A stretch of DNA of 64,000 nucleotides, from contig CM082583.2 of NCBI GenBank assembly GCA_040954595.2, positions 2,976,001 to 3,040,000 of the forward strand, read 5' to 3'. A model generated the notes under the pieces. That model worked only from the letters and a program-made list of their open reading frames with translations, made no database searches and was not told the DNA's origin. Source of the DNA: Balanoglossus misakiensis. Taxonomy: Eukaryota; Hemichordata. This document shows, piece after piece, positions 23,737-35,745 of this stretch. Positions within the stretch are counted from its first letter, which is position 1; every line of letters starts with the position of its first letter. Made by a program: the position numbers and the translations under genes.

Positions 23737-26700
23737 ATGACGAATGTCCACCGTGTTTGGTTTCATGCTAATGCAATTCTGGTTTGTCTTTTCACGACGC
23801 AAGTTCTCGCCCAACGTAGGTGTATCTTTGTTTGCTCTTTACCATTAATTTATGAACTAATAGGTGACTAACGGGACAGGCAGGCAGACAGACCTGCAGA
23901 CAGACAGACAGACAGACAGACAGGCAGACGGACAGACAGACAGACACTGCAAAACATATAGACAGAAAGAGGAACGGTTGAACATCAGACGATCATTAGA
24001 GTACAGACCAAAACACAAGCAAGAAGAGACAGGTGTATATAGAGAGAGACATTAAAAAGAAACCGCCAGATTATATAGAGTGACAGACAAGGGAATGTAG
24101 ACAGCTAGAAGAACGGGAGACGGACACGGGTCATAGACAAAAGTACAGACGTAACCAGAGAGACAACTTTATCCTTTGTATGAATGCAAACTGAATTTTT
24201 TATGCCAAGAGTATGTGTTATAAATATAATTTCTCGATATTCTGAGTGATGGTAATCTTCTCACATTATATTTTTATTGCTGCAATGTCAAACGGAATCA
24301 TTCATTATGGATTAAGTACAGTACAGAGTTGGGTGGTACAAATTTTATACTGATCGCTTTTTGGCGTTAGGTTGCCGTTTTGGGAAAATTACTAACTTTG
24401 ATTTCTTTATATTCGACGTAGCAGACCTAAATGCTAGTACATGTATATTATTTGTAAACCATAGCCATCAATCAACTCATCAACCCGTACGCCATCATCA
24501 TTCTGATGAGACCTTGACCGTGACACCAAAAGACTATTGCCGTAAAGTAAATATAGTACATGTATATTAAATGAATAACGCGTACGTATCCCGTATCCTG
24601 ACTCCCTATATGTGGTTATCTGAGTTCAGCATGTTACTGTTGGTATGCGTATGAAAGAAGTTTAATTTATTTGATACACACACACAACACAACACAACAC
24701 AACACAACACAACACAACACAACACAACACAACACAACACAACACAACACAACACAACACAACACAACACAACACAATATCTTCCAACGAACGATTTCAT
24801 AGCAATATAACTTTTCCATTAGCGAAAAACAGCATTTTGATGACTATATGCGTATCTATCTCAGTGAAATAGTAGTCTTCTGCATCCGAAACGGTTGGAG
24901 TGACCTTTGACCTCTTTGCTGTATTGTTGTAGCTGCATCGTACTGGTACCAGCTTGGCCAGGACAGCATTGACAGGGCACTGGAACTTGAAAATTTCAAT
25001 GTGAATCTGGCAAAGAATATAATCCTGTTCCTTGGAGATGGCATGGGTATAGTCACAGTGACCAGTTCACGGATTCAGAAAGGTCAGGATTTGGGATCAA
25101 CAGGCGAAGAACACCAACTAAACTTCGAGACGTTTCCTCATGTTGCGTTATCAAAGGTAGGACACGGTCCATGTTCCACTTTTACAACAAATGCTAGTGT
25201 TACAGTTTACCCATACACTTTGTTAGGTTGCTATACCACAAATCAGGAACGGTAACCTGAAGAAATTACCAGTGTTCATATTATCACCATCATTTGACAC
25301 AGTATTCTGCTTTCTGGCCTTATCAAATGTTAATCATTCCCAATTTTGAACTATCATACATCTTTTACATCTTTTAGATTTAGTTATAAGCATAGTACCG
25401 ACATTTTCTTTCCATTTGTTTCACACGTTGCATTATTTGTTTCACGAAATATGCATTCAAAATAAATACAAATGCCCAACCGTTAAACTTTAATTATATT
25501 TCTTGTACAATATAAAATTAAAACAGTACCCGAATTCTACATATGTCATATTTTAGACAATCATTTAGTAAAACCACTGGCTTCACATCTCCACTTTCCC
25601 TTTCAAGTTATTTCTGCCGAACAACATATAACTGCATTCCCCCAATACGTACCCACTGTTCAAATGCAGTCAGTACCCGTTTGAAGTTTTGAACGCATAA
25701 AACATATCTTGAAAATTTGCCCGTCTATACGTTTATCATGCGAAGGATCATGATGCAGAAATAGTGAAGCCTGCGTCTAACATCACGGGGATGTATCGTT
25801 GTAGGGCTTAATAGGGAAGTTCCTTATTTGATCATCCTCATTAGTTCGTTAGGCATTTGTGTTAACTGTCACGTGACTGTTTTCAGACGTACAACACAGA
25901 TCACCAGGTACCGGATTCTGCAGGGACAGCCACCGCGTATTTGTGTGGAGCTAAGACCAAACGTGGAGTGATTGGTCTAGACGACAGGGCCATCAGAGGA
26001 GATTGTGCTGCAAGTCTGAATGCGGATATACCATCCATTTTAGAAATTGCTATAGACGCTGGTGAGTCGTCCGTCTATCACACATTCTCTTCGGAGATGA
26101 TTCAATGGGAATCACATTGTGAATTTGTCTTGCCCGCACGGCGATGTTCAGTAGATTTCTTCTAAATATGTATAATTCCTTTATGAATATCAACAATATA
26201 AGTTTATAAAATCATTAACGGGACTTGAAATCCGTAAATATTGTCATCAAACAATCAGTTGCAAATCGGGCAGCTCAGTAAAAAGTACAGTCTGTCATAT
26301 ATTGATATTCTAGGCAAGTCCGTTGGTATTGTTACAACCACCAGAGTGACGCATGCCACACCAGCGGGTACCTATGCGCACGTCCCTGACAGAGACTGGG
26401 AAGCTGACAGTGATATACCGTTAACTGAACAAGGCAAAGGATGCAAAGATATCGCCTTACAGATGGTGGAACAAGCTGAGATACAGGTACATCTATATAA
26501 TTATAATCATCGCCTTGTCAAAAAGGGCCACGTAAATTATTCATTTAATGTAAAGAAAAACGTCACCCTCAAAGGTATAGTCAATTTACTACAGATTAGA
26601 CCAAAATAAAATAAAAAGTTTTCCCGTAAAATGCCCCTCAGAAATAGGGAACGCAGGAAAGATTTAAAAAAACTTTGGGGGACAGTATTATTCTGAATGA

Positions 26701-29700
26701 ATTTCAACTTTTTGCCTAGTCTGGCGGGATTTTTTCAAGTGGAGAAAATAAGTAGTTTTTGCCAGGGTAGGTTGGGAACACACGCGTTTTTCTTGACTGT
26801 ATGCGGAAATTGTTGTTGAAAAAAAGTGACTAGTTGATGTTTGTACTCCATGCCTACTCTAGTGCCATCGAAGTTACTAGACATGTAATCACGGGACTGC
26901 AAGGACGTGCATGGACGGCAATGCATAACGGCATAAATCTACACATCAGTTTGTTTTGTGATACCATTAATCAATAAAATCACTCTTTTTGTGGTGGATT
27001 TTATGTCCATCCACATCCCCAAACCTCCATAAATGTAACCGATTCCATTCTGAGCACATATGAACGGTGTATTGTTTCTCTGTACATTTCTGTTATGTTT
27101 TGCCTTTTGCCATGATTTACACCGGGTTCACTCCACCGTGCTCAGACAAAGCCTGACACAAACTCTTTTCTAGGTTGTCTTGGGAGGAGGAAGACAAAAG
27201 TTCATGTTAGACTCACAGCGAGATCCAGAAGCTGGAGTTCTACCAGAGTTTGGCGATCGTACAGATGGACGTGATTTGATAAAAGAGTGGATTGATGGCA
27301 AACCATTGGGTACCGCTGAGTATGTGTGGAATGAAGCAGATTTCAACAACGTCGACACGACCAAAATTGATTATCTCCTCGGTATTTCAATGCATCAATT
27401 ATCCATTGACATTTGACATTGTGACAAATACGTTTTTTTAGTTTTATTTATTGTGTTTGTGACTTGTGTTAACAGTCTTAAACCAAGACATTATGGAGAA
27501 GGTTATGACTGTCTGTCTGTCTGTACCGTGGGGTGGGGATATGCTGATTCCCTCTGTCCGTGTGGGATTCAGCATATCCCCACCCCCACGGTACAGCTGC
27601 GTTTCCACAGCTAGCCGCACGCGAGCGCGCGCGCGCGTGTGTGTACATATGTACGTGAGCTGTAAATTCCTTGGCTATAGGGTACTTTATACCGGACTGT
27701 CTGAATGCACACGCATCACTGCTGTTGAACTCGCTACTAGTGATAACTGGTATACCCACCGGCAGTTATACCAGTCGCGGCCTAAAACCAAATAGATGTC
27801 ACTGTAGTGACTTATCCAGTTTTAAACGTCTAGAACTTCAAAGCCAGGGCATTCAATCCAATTAGCAGTTAGATTTGTGACAGATATTATTGTTTTCATT
27901 CTAAGAAAGTAAACAATCACCTGAAAATGCTACTATTATCTTCGGAAGAAGGAAATACTCCTGCCAACCTTACAAGCTACTTCAAATATGTAATATTGTT
28001 GTCACAATTCGGGAATATGCAGCTTTAATGGTGATACGTTCGTCTGAACCATTCCAATGTTATCTTCCAGGATTATTTGAAAGAAGTCACATGGAATTCG
28101 AAGACGCCAGAGCAAATGACGACGCTGGTGAGCCACATATCGCCAACATGACCAAAAAAGCCATCGAAATCCTCTCAAAGAATGCAAACGGGTTTTTCTT
28201 GCTTGTTGAAGGTGAGGAATCGGGCAGGAAATAACACATAAGTCTGTCATTTAGTCCACGTGTTTCTATACCCGTTACAAGAGTATATGTATAAAGGAAT
28301 ACAACAACTCGAATTCGAGGTTCTTGTAGGCTAAACATTTAGGTCAATCGACATTCAATGTATTTCTAAATGAAGAATTCCACTCGTTACCTGCTTTGGT
28401 GTTCTTAACACCATGGTCACGTGCTTCGCTATGTGTTTTGTTGTTGTTGTTGTTGTTGTTTACGCCATGATTTATTTTGATTCTAGGCGGTCGTATCGAC
28501 CATGCCCATCACGCTAACCAGGCATACAGTTCACTGTACGACACAATAGCAATGGACGAGGCAGTGCAGATGGCAAAGGATATGACGTCAGTCAATGATA
28601 CATTGATTGTAGTCACAGCTGATCATAGTCATGGTAACACCATCAGTGGGTATCAATCAAGAGGAAACCCAATATTAGGTAAAAACACAACAAGACTTTC
28701 AATTGACACTTTATAACAATTATATGAAATAGCCTAGGTGGTGGAAAATGTGATATCCTATAGTCGGGGGGGGGGGTACCGTTGAAAAGGGTTGGCCACA
28801 ACAGGAGAGACAAATATAATAAAGATGGATGCAGAGGGATAAACTGTGTTGTAAATTGAGATGACAAAATGTCACTTGTAAAGTATATAGGCCTAACTAA
28901 AGACTATGAGGTTTCCCCTGCAGCACAAGTTCACGACGACCATGGCAATGTTATTAGGTAATGCAGCAGATATTGACGTATTATGGTCCAAACTCGGTGT
29001 GTACTGATTACCCTCTGGTACTTGAAGCACTGCACTTCCCTAGTGTTATCGTCACTGCTAAATGCGCATTTTTTACTTTGCTTATTTTAGGTAAAGTTGA
29101 CTTGGATATTGGCGACGATGGATTACCATACACCACCATAATGTATTCCGATGGTCCAGGTGGCGTGACAGTGACAAACAGTTACGAAAACACTGGAGAA
29201 AGACCCAACATTACCGATACAAACACAGGTAAATTTCACACGAACGCTTGATTTACAGCACTATTTGCGCTTCTATTTCTGTCCTCTTCAGTTATAACAG
29301 GTTTGCTTACAGACGAGTTCTAAGAAGACCGGTGCTACTTGATATAAAAGGACATTATGGAGTGTTCAGATTTTACTTCAAGGGGTGATGGAGGATTTTC
29401 CATTTCCCTCCTCTTTGAAATCCTTCGCCCCTTGAAGTTATTTCTGAGCACTCCCCCCGTAATTGGCTAAACGTAGTCAAATGAGGATTCTATTGACCAT
29501 GTCTCAAAGGATTTCTAGCCAACATCACAGACAGACAGACAGACAGACAGACAGGACAATAGTTGACCAAGATGGCAGTTAGGCCTCAACTATCTTTTTT
29601 AAAACCCCGATGCAAGGAGTCTGTAAGTTCAGTTAGTGTTGTCAATCCGTCTGCAACGTTTCTATATTACAGACAGTCCTCTTTACGTATTCCAAGCGTT

Positions 29701-29920
29701 GATATCACAGGCGTCAGCCAGCCATGCAGGCGAAGATGTAGCAATCTTTGCAGACGGACCAATGGCTCATTTATTTCACGGCATTCACGAGCAGAGCTAT
29801 ATTCCTCACGTCATGCAGTATGCAGCTTGTATAGGCAATTATACTTCGGTTTGTTCACCAAGTCAAATGCAAGAATCACCTGCCCTTATTAAAGGTGCAT
29901 TCAAACGTGAAGATTGGTAA
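23737..29920 (+). CDS. ALP: Alkaline phosphatase, paralog 1 (nine exons, complete)
   Basis: Exons: 23737-23815, 24933-25156, 25887-26061, 26314-26486, 27174-27381, 28071-28211, 28487-28678, 29091-29228, 29673-29920. All have GT-AG borders and the phases close, giving 525 residues, the usual metazoan ALP length. Exon 1 encodes a signal peptide ([19 protein letters not shown]..., cut probably near VLAQ). Visible catalytic features are the metal-binding Asp62 in FLGDGMG, nucleophile Ser112 in [24 protein letters not shown] with the following DRDW arginine, [13 protein letters not shown] for Mg and Zn, TADHSH for Zn, and [11 protein letters not shown] with the last Zn histidine. The enzyme hydrolyses phosphomonoesters outside the cell. 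The protein stops soon after [12 protein letters not shown] at REDW without the hydrophobic GPI-attachment tail of vertebrate ALPs, so it is predicted to be secreted. It converges with paralog 2 at 31740-38488, which has the same intron phases. Confidence 0.95.
23885..23945. repeat. ACAG microsatellite in ALP paralog 1 intron 1
   Basis: A run of CAGA/CAGG units begins about 70 bases after the donor of exon 1. Confidence 0.85.
24678..24777. repeat. ACAAC pentanucleotide microsatellite, about 20 copies
   Basis: An almost perfect (CACAA)n run of 100 bases in intron 1 of ALP paralog 1. The cysteine/valine-rich minus-strand frame over it is an artefact. Confidence 0.95.
24901..24913 (+). promoter_or_regulatory. 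Perfect DR1 motif before exon 2 of ALP paralog 1
   Basis: TGACCTTTGACCT lies 20 bases before exon 2, within the acceptor's upstream tract. It is the same 13-mer that recurs in the 12.8-18.9 kb array. It may be a receptor site, a relic of the repeat, or incidental to the acceptor. Confidence 0.35.
27523..27594. repeat. 72-nt near-perfect hairpin in ALP paralog 1 intron 5
   Basis: GTACCGTGGGGTGGGGATAT... (27523-27551) pairs with 27565-27594 over about 29 bp, with one indel and one mismatch, leaving a 13-base loop. The length suits a small-RNA precursor. The segment following arm 2 (CGGTACAGCTGCG ... CCACAGCTAG) recurs near 43045-43076, so a mobile-element origin is at least as likely. Confidence 0.7.
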
Positions 29921-30025
29921 ATTGAATTTCCCCAAAAGTACGAATATGCAATCTAACTGTTTGTCAGAAACCAAGGCCATGAAATATTGTGTAAAAGATA
30001 GTTCGTAGTTCGGATGTAATTTGAA

Positions 30026-30031
30026 ATTAAA
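30026..30031 (+). terminator. Candidate poly(A) signal (ATTAAA) for ALP paralog 1
   Basis: ATTAAA lies 106 bases after the stop codon. Canonical AATAAA hexamers occur farther on, at 30123 (inside a mobile element) and 30404, so the site used is uncertain. Confidence 0.3.
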
Positions 30032-30087
30032 CACATTTTAGCAGTTACCGGTAATTGGATTTTGCTGTTTTTCATTTCTTGTCCCGT

Positions 30088-30305
30088 TTACAGGATATGA
30101 GAGTAAGAATCTCGCCAAAATGAATAAATGGTAAACACCGATTATTCATTTTGGCGAGTTTTTCACTCTCGTGTCTACAAGTGGGATGGAAGTTGTGTGT
30201 GGTCGAACGTCGATTCACTATATATCCACATGTAGAATAACATAAACAGTGTCTTGTATCAAACATAATTAATGGAAAAGGGGCAGCGAGAGAGAGACTT
30301 TGTCC
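30088..30305. mobile_element. Palindromic TIR element, right arm plus centre
   Basis: Starting AGGATATGAGAGTAAG, it has a central hairpin (CTCGCCAAAATGAATA with TATTCATTTTGGCGAG) and then the full right arm ending GAGAGAGACTTTGTCCCTTT. It matches the complete copy at 33777-34131. Confidence 0.85.
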
Positions 30306-31573
30306 CTTTAAAGAGAAAACACGAGACATTATGGAAGGATTCAATTTTCTGCAGACCGATGTCTTGTGTGATGACAAAATACTTAATAGGGTGATCAAAT
30401 CATAATAAATAAATCCATTTTGCAAAGCATTTCTGTCACTTTGAAATCTCACCTCTTCGTTAAGAACATTAAAAACGTGAATGGATCGCTGCTTCCAAAT
30501 TAGAGTGTCGCAGTGAATGCGTCACAAAACCACAAGGGTCATTCTATCCTTTAGAGAAACCTTCCTTTTTAATTATTGTAGATTTGAGCTTGTGTTTGGA
30601 TATATAATACAGAGAGACTAGGTATGGAGGATGGGTGCCGTGGTTGTTTTCCTTTGCCACGACATATATCATTTACTGTATGAAAGGGGTATTTACAAAG
30701 GATTGATGTTTAATTGGGTTATCAAGACAGAGGGGCCCGCAGATCTTTGCAGTGGACCTAATTGATAATCAGTTTGAGGGGAAGCAAATGAGATAAACAT
30801 TCGTCCTATCTGACACAACTGATACCTCGGTGGGTTAACAAGAAAAAGGATGACTAGCCTAAGCATTATTTTACTGAGTGACCCAATTAGAGACAACAGA
30901 TGAATGTTTAACATACTAATCACCAACATCTGTTTTTAAATAACTGGCCTGCTAACCCAGATGGCTTATCTAGTATGTCAATGTTACATTTTCAGACTTT
31001 AGAGGCCCACTTTATTAATGATTTACTTCGTAGGAAACTTATACCAGATGAGAATGTCTATAAACAGCCAAAGACTGGCGAAGATTTGACGAGCATCCCC
31101 TAAAGCAGAACCCGCCTTTTGGCATCTGAATTCCGCCGGATGTTTTAAACAGTTCCTACAAAGGATAATGTTTGGACGAAGGTTATATTGATGAGCAGAA
31201 TTGTAGACATTTAGGCATGGCACATGCAGTAGAACAAGAAAATGAAGCTGATAGAACGCAAATGCAGAAAATAGCCAAACGTTACAACTAATTCCCCTTT
31301 AAAGGTATAAAAAAGTAATTTGAGCCCGAGCCGATCACCTATTTTTAGTGGATGGCCACCCGTACAGATGCCCTATATGGTCATTTGAAGACAAAGACAC
31401 GTCTTTTGGACCATATAGGCCTATGGGCATACTAGTACAATGCATGTAAATTGGAGGTGAGTGTATTCCTTGCGAAAGGCCTACTAGACTTGGGATGAAT
31501 GACACAAAGAAACGTTATTTGTGTGTTAGGTTAAAGAACAACGAATAAGTCTAGAGATTTCACCCATAGTCAT

Positions 31574-31579
31574 TTTATT
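31574..31579 (-). terminator. Candidate poly(A) signal (AATAAA) for ALP paralog 2
   Basis: TTTATT on the plus strand reads AATAAA on the coding strand, about 160 bases beyond the stop codon at 31740. It is the closest canonical hexamer I found. Confidence 0.35.
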
Positions 31580-31739
31580 TTGTCTGTTGTAAATCATAAT
31601 AAGGCTTAAAGGATTTCTCCCGACGGCCAATATTTCCAAAATAGATCAACACTGACACTATGAACAACAATAAAGGAAATGCGTGAATATTCATTTATGT
31701 CAGTTATAACATGAGTTAGTCATTGTCATTCATTCTCTA

Positions 31740-34700
31740 TTAAGCCTTTGTTTTCAATTTGGCATCCAGTGGTGACAGCCTATTGGTGGATATGCAGTGT
31801 TGTGTATATTGACCAATGCAGGCTGCGTACTGCATCACGTGGAAGATATAATGTTGTTCATGTGCGCCATGAACCAAGTGTGCCATTGGACCATCGGCAA
31901 AGATGCTAACATCTTCACCTCCATGAGTTGCTGAACTGTGAGGCACCAGTCCTTGATGCACGTAGTTGGGATCGTCTGTAATCACAAGATTACGTTGAAG
32001 TAATATGTAAGATGCATACTTAGTGAAGTTATTTAAGCTAAAGGTCACCACCTTAACCATACATGTACGCTGGTAGCATCTTAAGGAATATGCACCGCGA
32101 GACAGATTTTCATATTAATGAGAGGAGTCTCTTTAAAAAAAGAAGACAACTGGGTGTTCGCTGTCTTGTTTTCAGAAAAATATAAGTGATTTAATTTTCG
32201 CTATGGGGTTAACACAGACACTGGCGGCCATTTTGAATTTCAAATTTGAGACAATTTCACGCTCTCCCCAATTTGTATTCTCAATTTTAAGCAAGAATAA
32301 TATAAAGTTGCATTGAGCAAAATGTGAGAAAAAGTTTATGACTTTTGACCTTCGAGATACATGCCACCTTAATTTTTTAGATCGTCAACGGGTTATTAGC
32401 TATAGGTAGTAGGAGTATATTTCAGGTTAATTTTAGGATCGAGTTACATGCAGACATGCACTTATGCGCGTGTGCAGTTACGCCATGTTTGATTTTGGCT
32501 CTTTATTTTTGCAATTATTCTGTCAGATGTGTGTCCCCTCCATCCCCTCAATGATGTTACTTTTAAATGGGAAAATGTTTCGGCCACTGACCTGTCTCCA
32601 CATCTGTAAGATTAGGTCGAGTTCCTACTGTGTTGTAACTGTTTGAAACTTCCACGCCACCAGGTCCGTTGCCATAAATAACTGTGGTGTATGGAAGACC
32701 GTCACCACCATCACCTGTATCCACTTGGCCTGCAATTGACATTTGTCAGAAATATCGATTACCAATTGTCCTGTTGATTGACCCGTTTGATGTTATTGAC
32801 CAGCCGCCGGCGAGTAATATTACTGGAGTATTGATTGTGATACTGTTTCAGTCGTTTTTAGAACTTGAAAGTAATAATTGTTTATATACTGCAGGTGATA
32901 GCAGGATAGCAAAATGGCTTCTTATATCAGAACAATAAGATAAACAGGGATACACACTCACCTAATATAGGATTACCACGACTTGGATAACCAGTAATGG
33001 TGTTAATTGAGCTGTGATCAGCAGTGACAATATACAAAGTATTATTGCTCGAAGTCATATTCTTTGCCAACTGAATTGCTTCATCAAAGGCTACTGCATC
33101 GTGAAGAGATTTGTGTGCCAGGTTACCATGGTGAGCATGATCAATGCGCGCACCTTCAAAAGTTAAGAGTATACATGTACATAAATTCTTTTTGAAATTT
33201 CTCAGTCTAACATTACATCAAAAAAGCAGAATCTTGTAAAATGGCAAAGTTAATAAGTGTCAGAAAACAACCAAATGTAACTTTCTCATTTATTCTAAAC
33301 GTTGTCGTCTTCATCAAAACCCATCATTGCGTGGCGTTATAGTGAGTTCTGCTATTTACTACACTCTAACATGTTCCCTTTCATGATGTAGAAGGGCTAT
33401 ATTGTTGAACACATGTTACGCCTATATTCTGTTGAATGATTCGTGTTTTTTTTATTGAAAAGCCAGTGGATTATTGTGATAAATTACCTTCTACGAGCAA
33501 GAAGAAGCCATTGGGATTTTTAGACAGGATTTCGATTGCCTTCCTGGTCATGTCTACAATGTGTGGCTCTCCGGCTAAATCCGCGGGTCGGTCTACTTCG
33601 TATTTCATATGACTGTGTTCAAACAGACCTGAAATAAGCGGTAAAATAAAAACGGTTGAAATCGCCCTTTGTGTCGCTTTGGGATGGATGAATTATTTTT
33701 GTAATATATCCTTCCCCTGTCTCTCTTATCAACCTGTGGAGCCTCTTCTGTCACAACAACACGCTGCTTACATTAAAAGGACAAAATCTCTTTCTCGCTG
33801 CCCTTTTTCCATTAATTATGTTTGATTCAAGAAACCATTAATGCTATTCTACATGTGGATATACTAGTATAGTGAATCAACGTACGAATAACACAACTTC
33901 CATCCTATTTGTAGGATATGAGAGTAAAGATCTCGTCAAAATGAATAAATGGTAGGGACTGATTATTCATTTTGGCGATTTTTTCACTCTCGTGTCTACA
34001 AGTGGGATGGAAGTTGTGTGTGGTCAAACGTTGATACACTATATATCCACATGTAGAATAACATAAACGGTGTCTTGTATCAAACATAATTAATGGAAAA
34101 AAGGCAACGAGAGAGAGAGACTTTGTCCCTTTGACGGAAGGTGTTTCAATTGATCCAGCAATGTAGTGCAAACAAACACTATGTTTGTCATGTATTCTGT
34201 ACTATCGTTTGATGAGTTAATGCGCAAATGCGTATACTAAGTTTTATTTAAAGGAATTCAGAAGAGTGAAAATATGAATTTGAATAATATAATATCGCTG
34301 TACTTTTAACAGTGCAGACATTGAGAAAACATTTTGTACTAGACTTTTATTGGGTTTTAATTAATTAATTAATTAATTCTATTTTGCATGGAAAAATAAT
34401 GCCTGCAGTTATCAGGGATATCACAATTCCACTACACCGCTTTTGGTCGGCTCAGATGACATTGAAGTTTTGATGCGTGGTAGATTTGTCAAAAAGATGC
34501 GTTCAGTTATGATTTGCCCTATTAAATTTCAAACAAATTTCATTTAATCATTAAACCACAAAAAAGAAAAGTCGCAATAGTTTCGGGCATAAAGACGACC
34601 AAATGTTTTCTATGGGTGGTGTTACGACACACCGTATTTAGTTCTGTACACTTGGTTGCTTGGTCGAGAGAGGGGTAGTTTTTTTCCTTTTGCATGACAA

Positions 34701-35566
34701 AAGGCCTTGCTTTTCAATTAGTTCATTATAATATTATTTAACCAGCTGGTCACTCATATAAAAGGCATTCTCACAAAAACCACGAGGAACACTTCTCGAT
34801 ACTGCATGGGAGGAGCACGTCACTCTGAACTGACATCACATCGCCTTGCCCTTGGGACTTTGAGGTCTGACTAACTGGCCCTACAAAAGAATTATCGCGT
34901 TGTCTGGAAAAGGACTTCTGTGAACAACGGACTTCTATGCCTTGGAGAGAAAAAATGGAGAGACTTCTTCTCGACCAGGACTGTTATGGACTCAATAATT
35001 CCTCTCAACTTCGACCAAGCAGGGTAAAAACCATTTAACTGTAAGATTTTTTTTGACACTAGAAAATTAATTGTTTCAATTAAATATTTTGTTGTTGTAC
35101 TACAAACTCCACTGTGTGCTCCCGGGTTATTTCTATCGTAATAGTGGACAGCACATTATATGACAATGACATGCGTTTAGTACAGCCATGTGTGCTGGAA
35201 AGTTGCTGATTACCTACATTTTGGATGGATTTTTCTATTATATATGTGATGCATTGTAGCGTATCTTTCAAGTTGTTGTACTATTTCGTAGCTTACCAAG
35301 GAGGTAGTCTATCTTGCTTGAATCAACGTTATCAAAATCTGCCTTGTTCCATACATAATTGGCCGAAAATAATGGTTTGCTGTTGATCCACTCATCAATC
35401 AAGTCTCTTCCATCCCTTCGATCCCCGGCATAACCATACTCTGGGTCTGACTGAGCTTCTGTCATGAAATTTCGTCTTCCTCCTCCAAGAACCACCTGGG
35501 GAAATGTGTGCAGCATTTGGAAATTAGTGACTCCGAGTTTTTACCACATCTTGTCCCAGTGTGCCT

Positions 35567-35628
<62 letters not shown>

Positions 35629-35662
35629 GCTGTTTGTGGCGGTAGTGGTGGGATGGTGATGC

Positions 35663-35745
<83 letters not shown>

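Larger units (their letters stand above)
29921..31739. other. Spacer between the convergent ALP genes
   Basis: It holds the presumed 3' untranslated regions of both ALP genes and one partial copy (30088-30305) of the palindromic TIR element. No other gene is visible. Confidence 0.6.

Noticed and set aside
24606-24800. Cys/Val-rich frame on the minus strand
   Set aside because: Translation of the ACAAC microsatellite.
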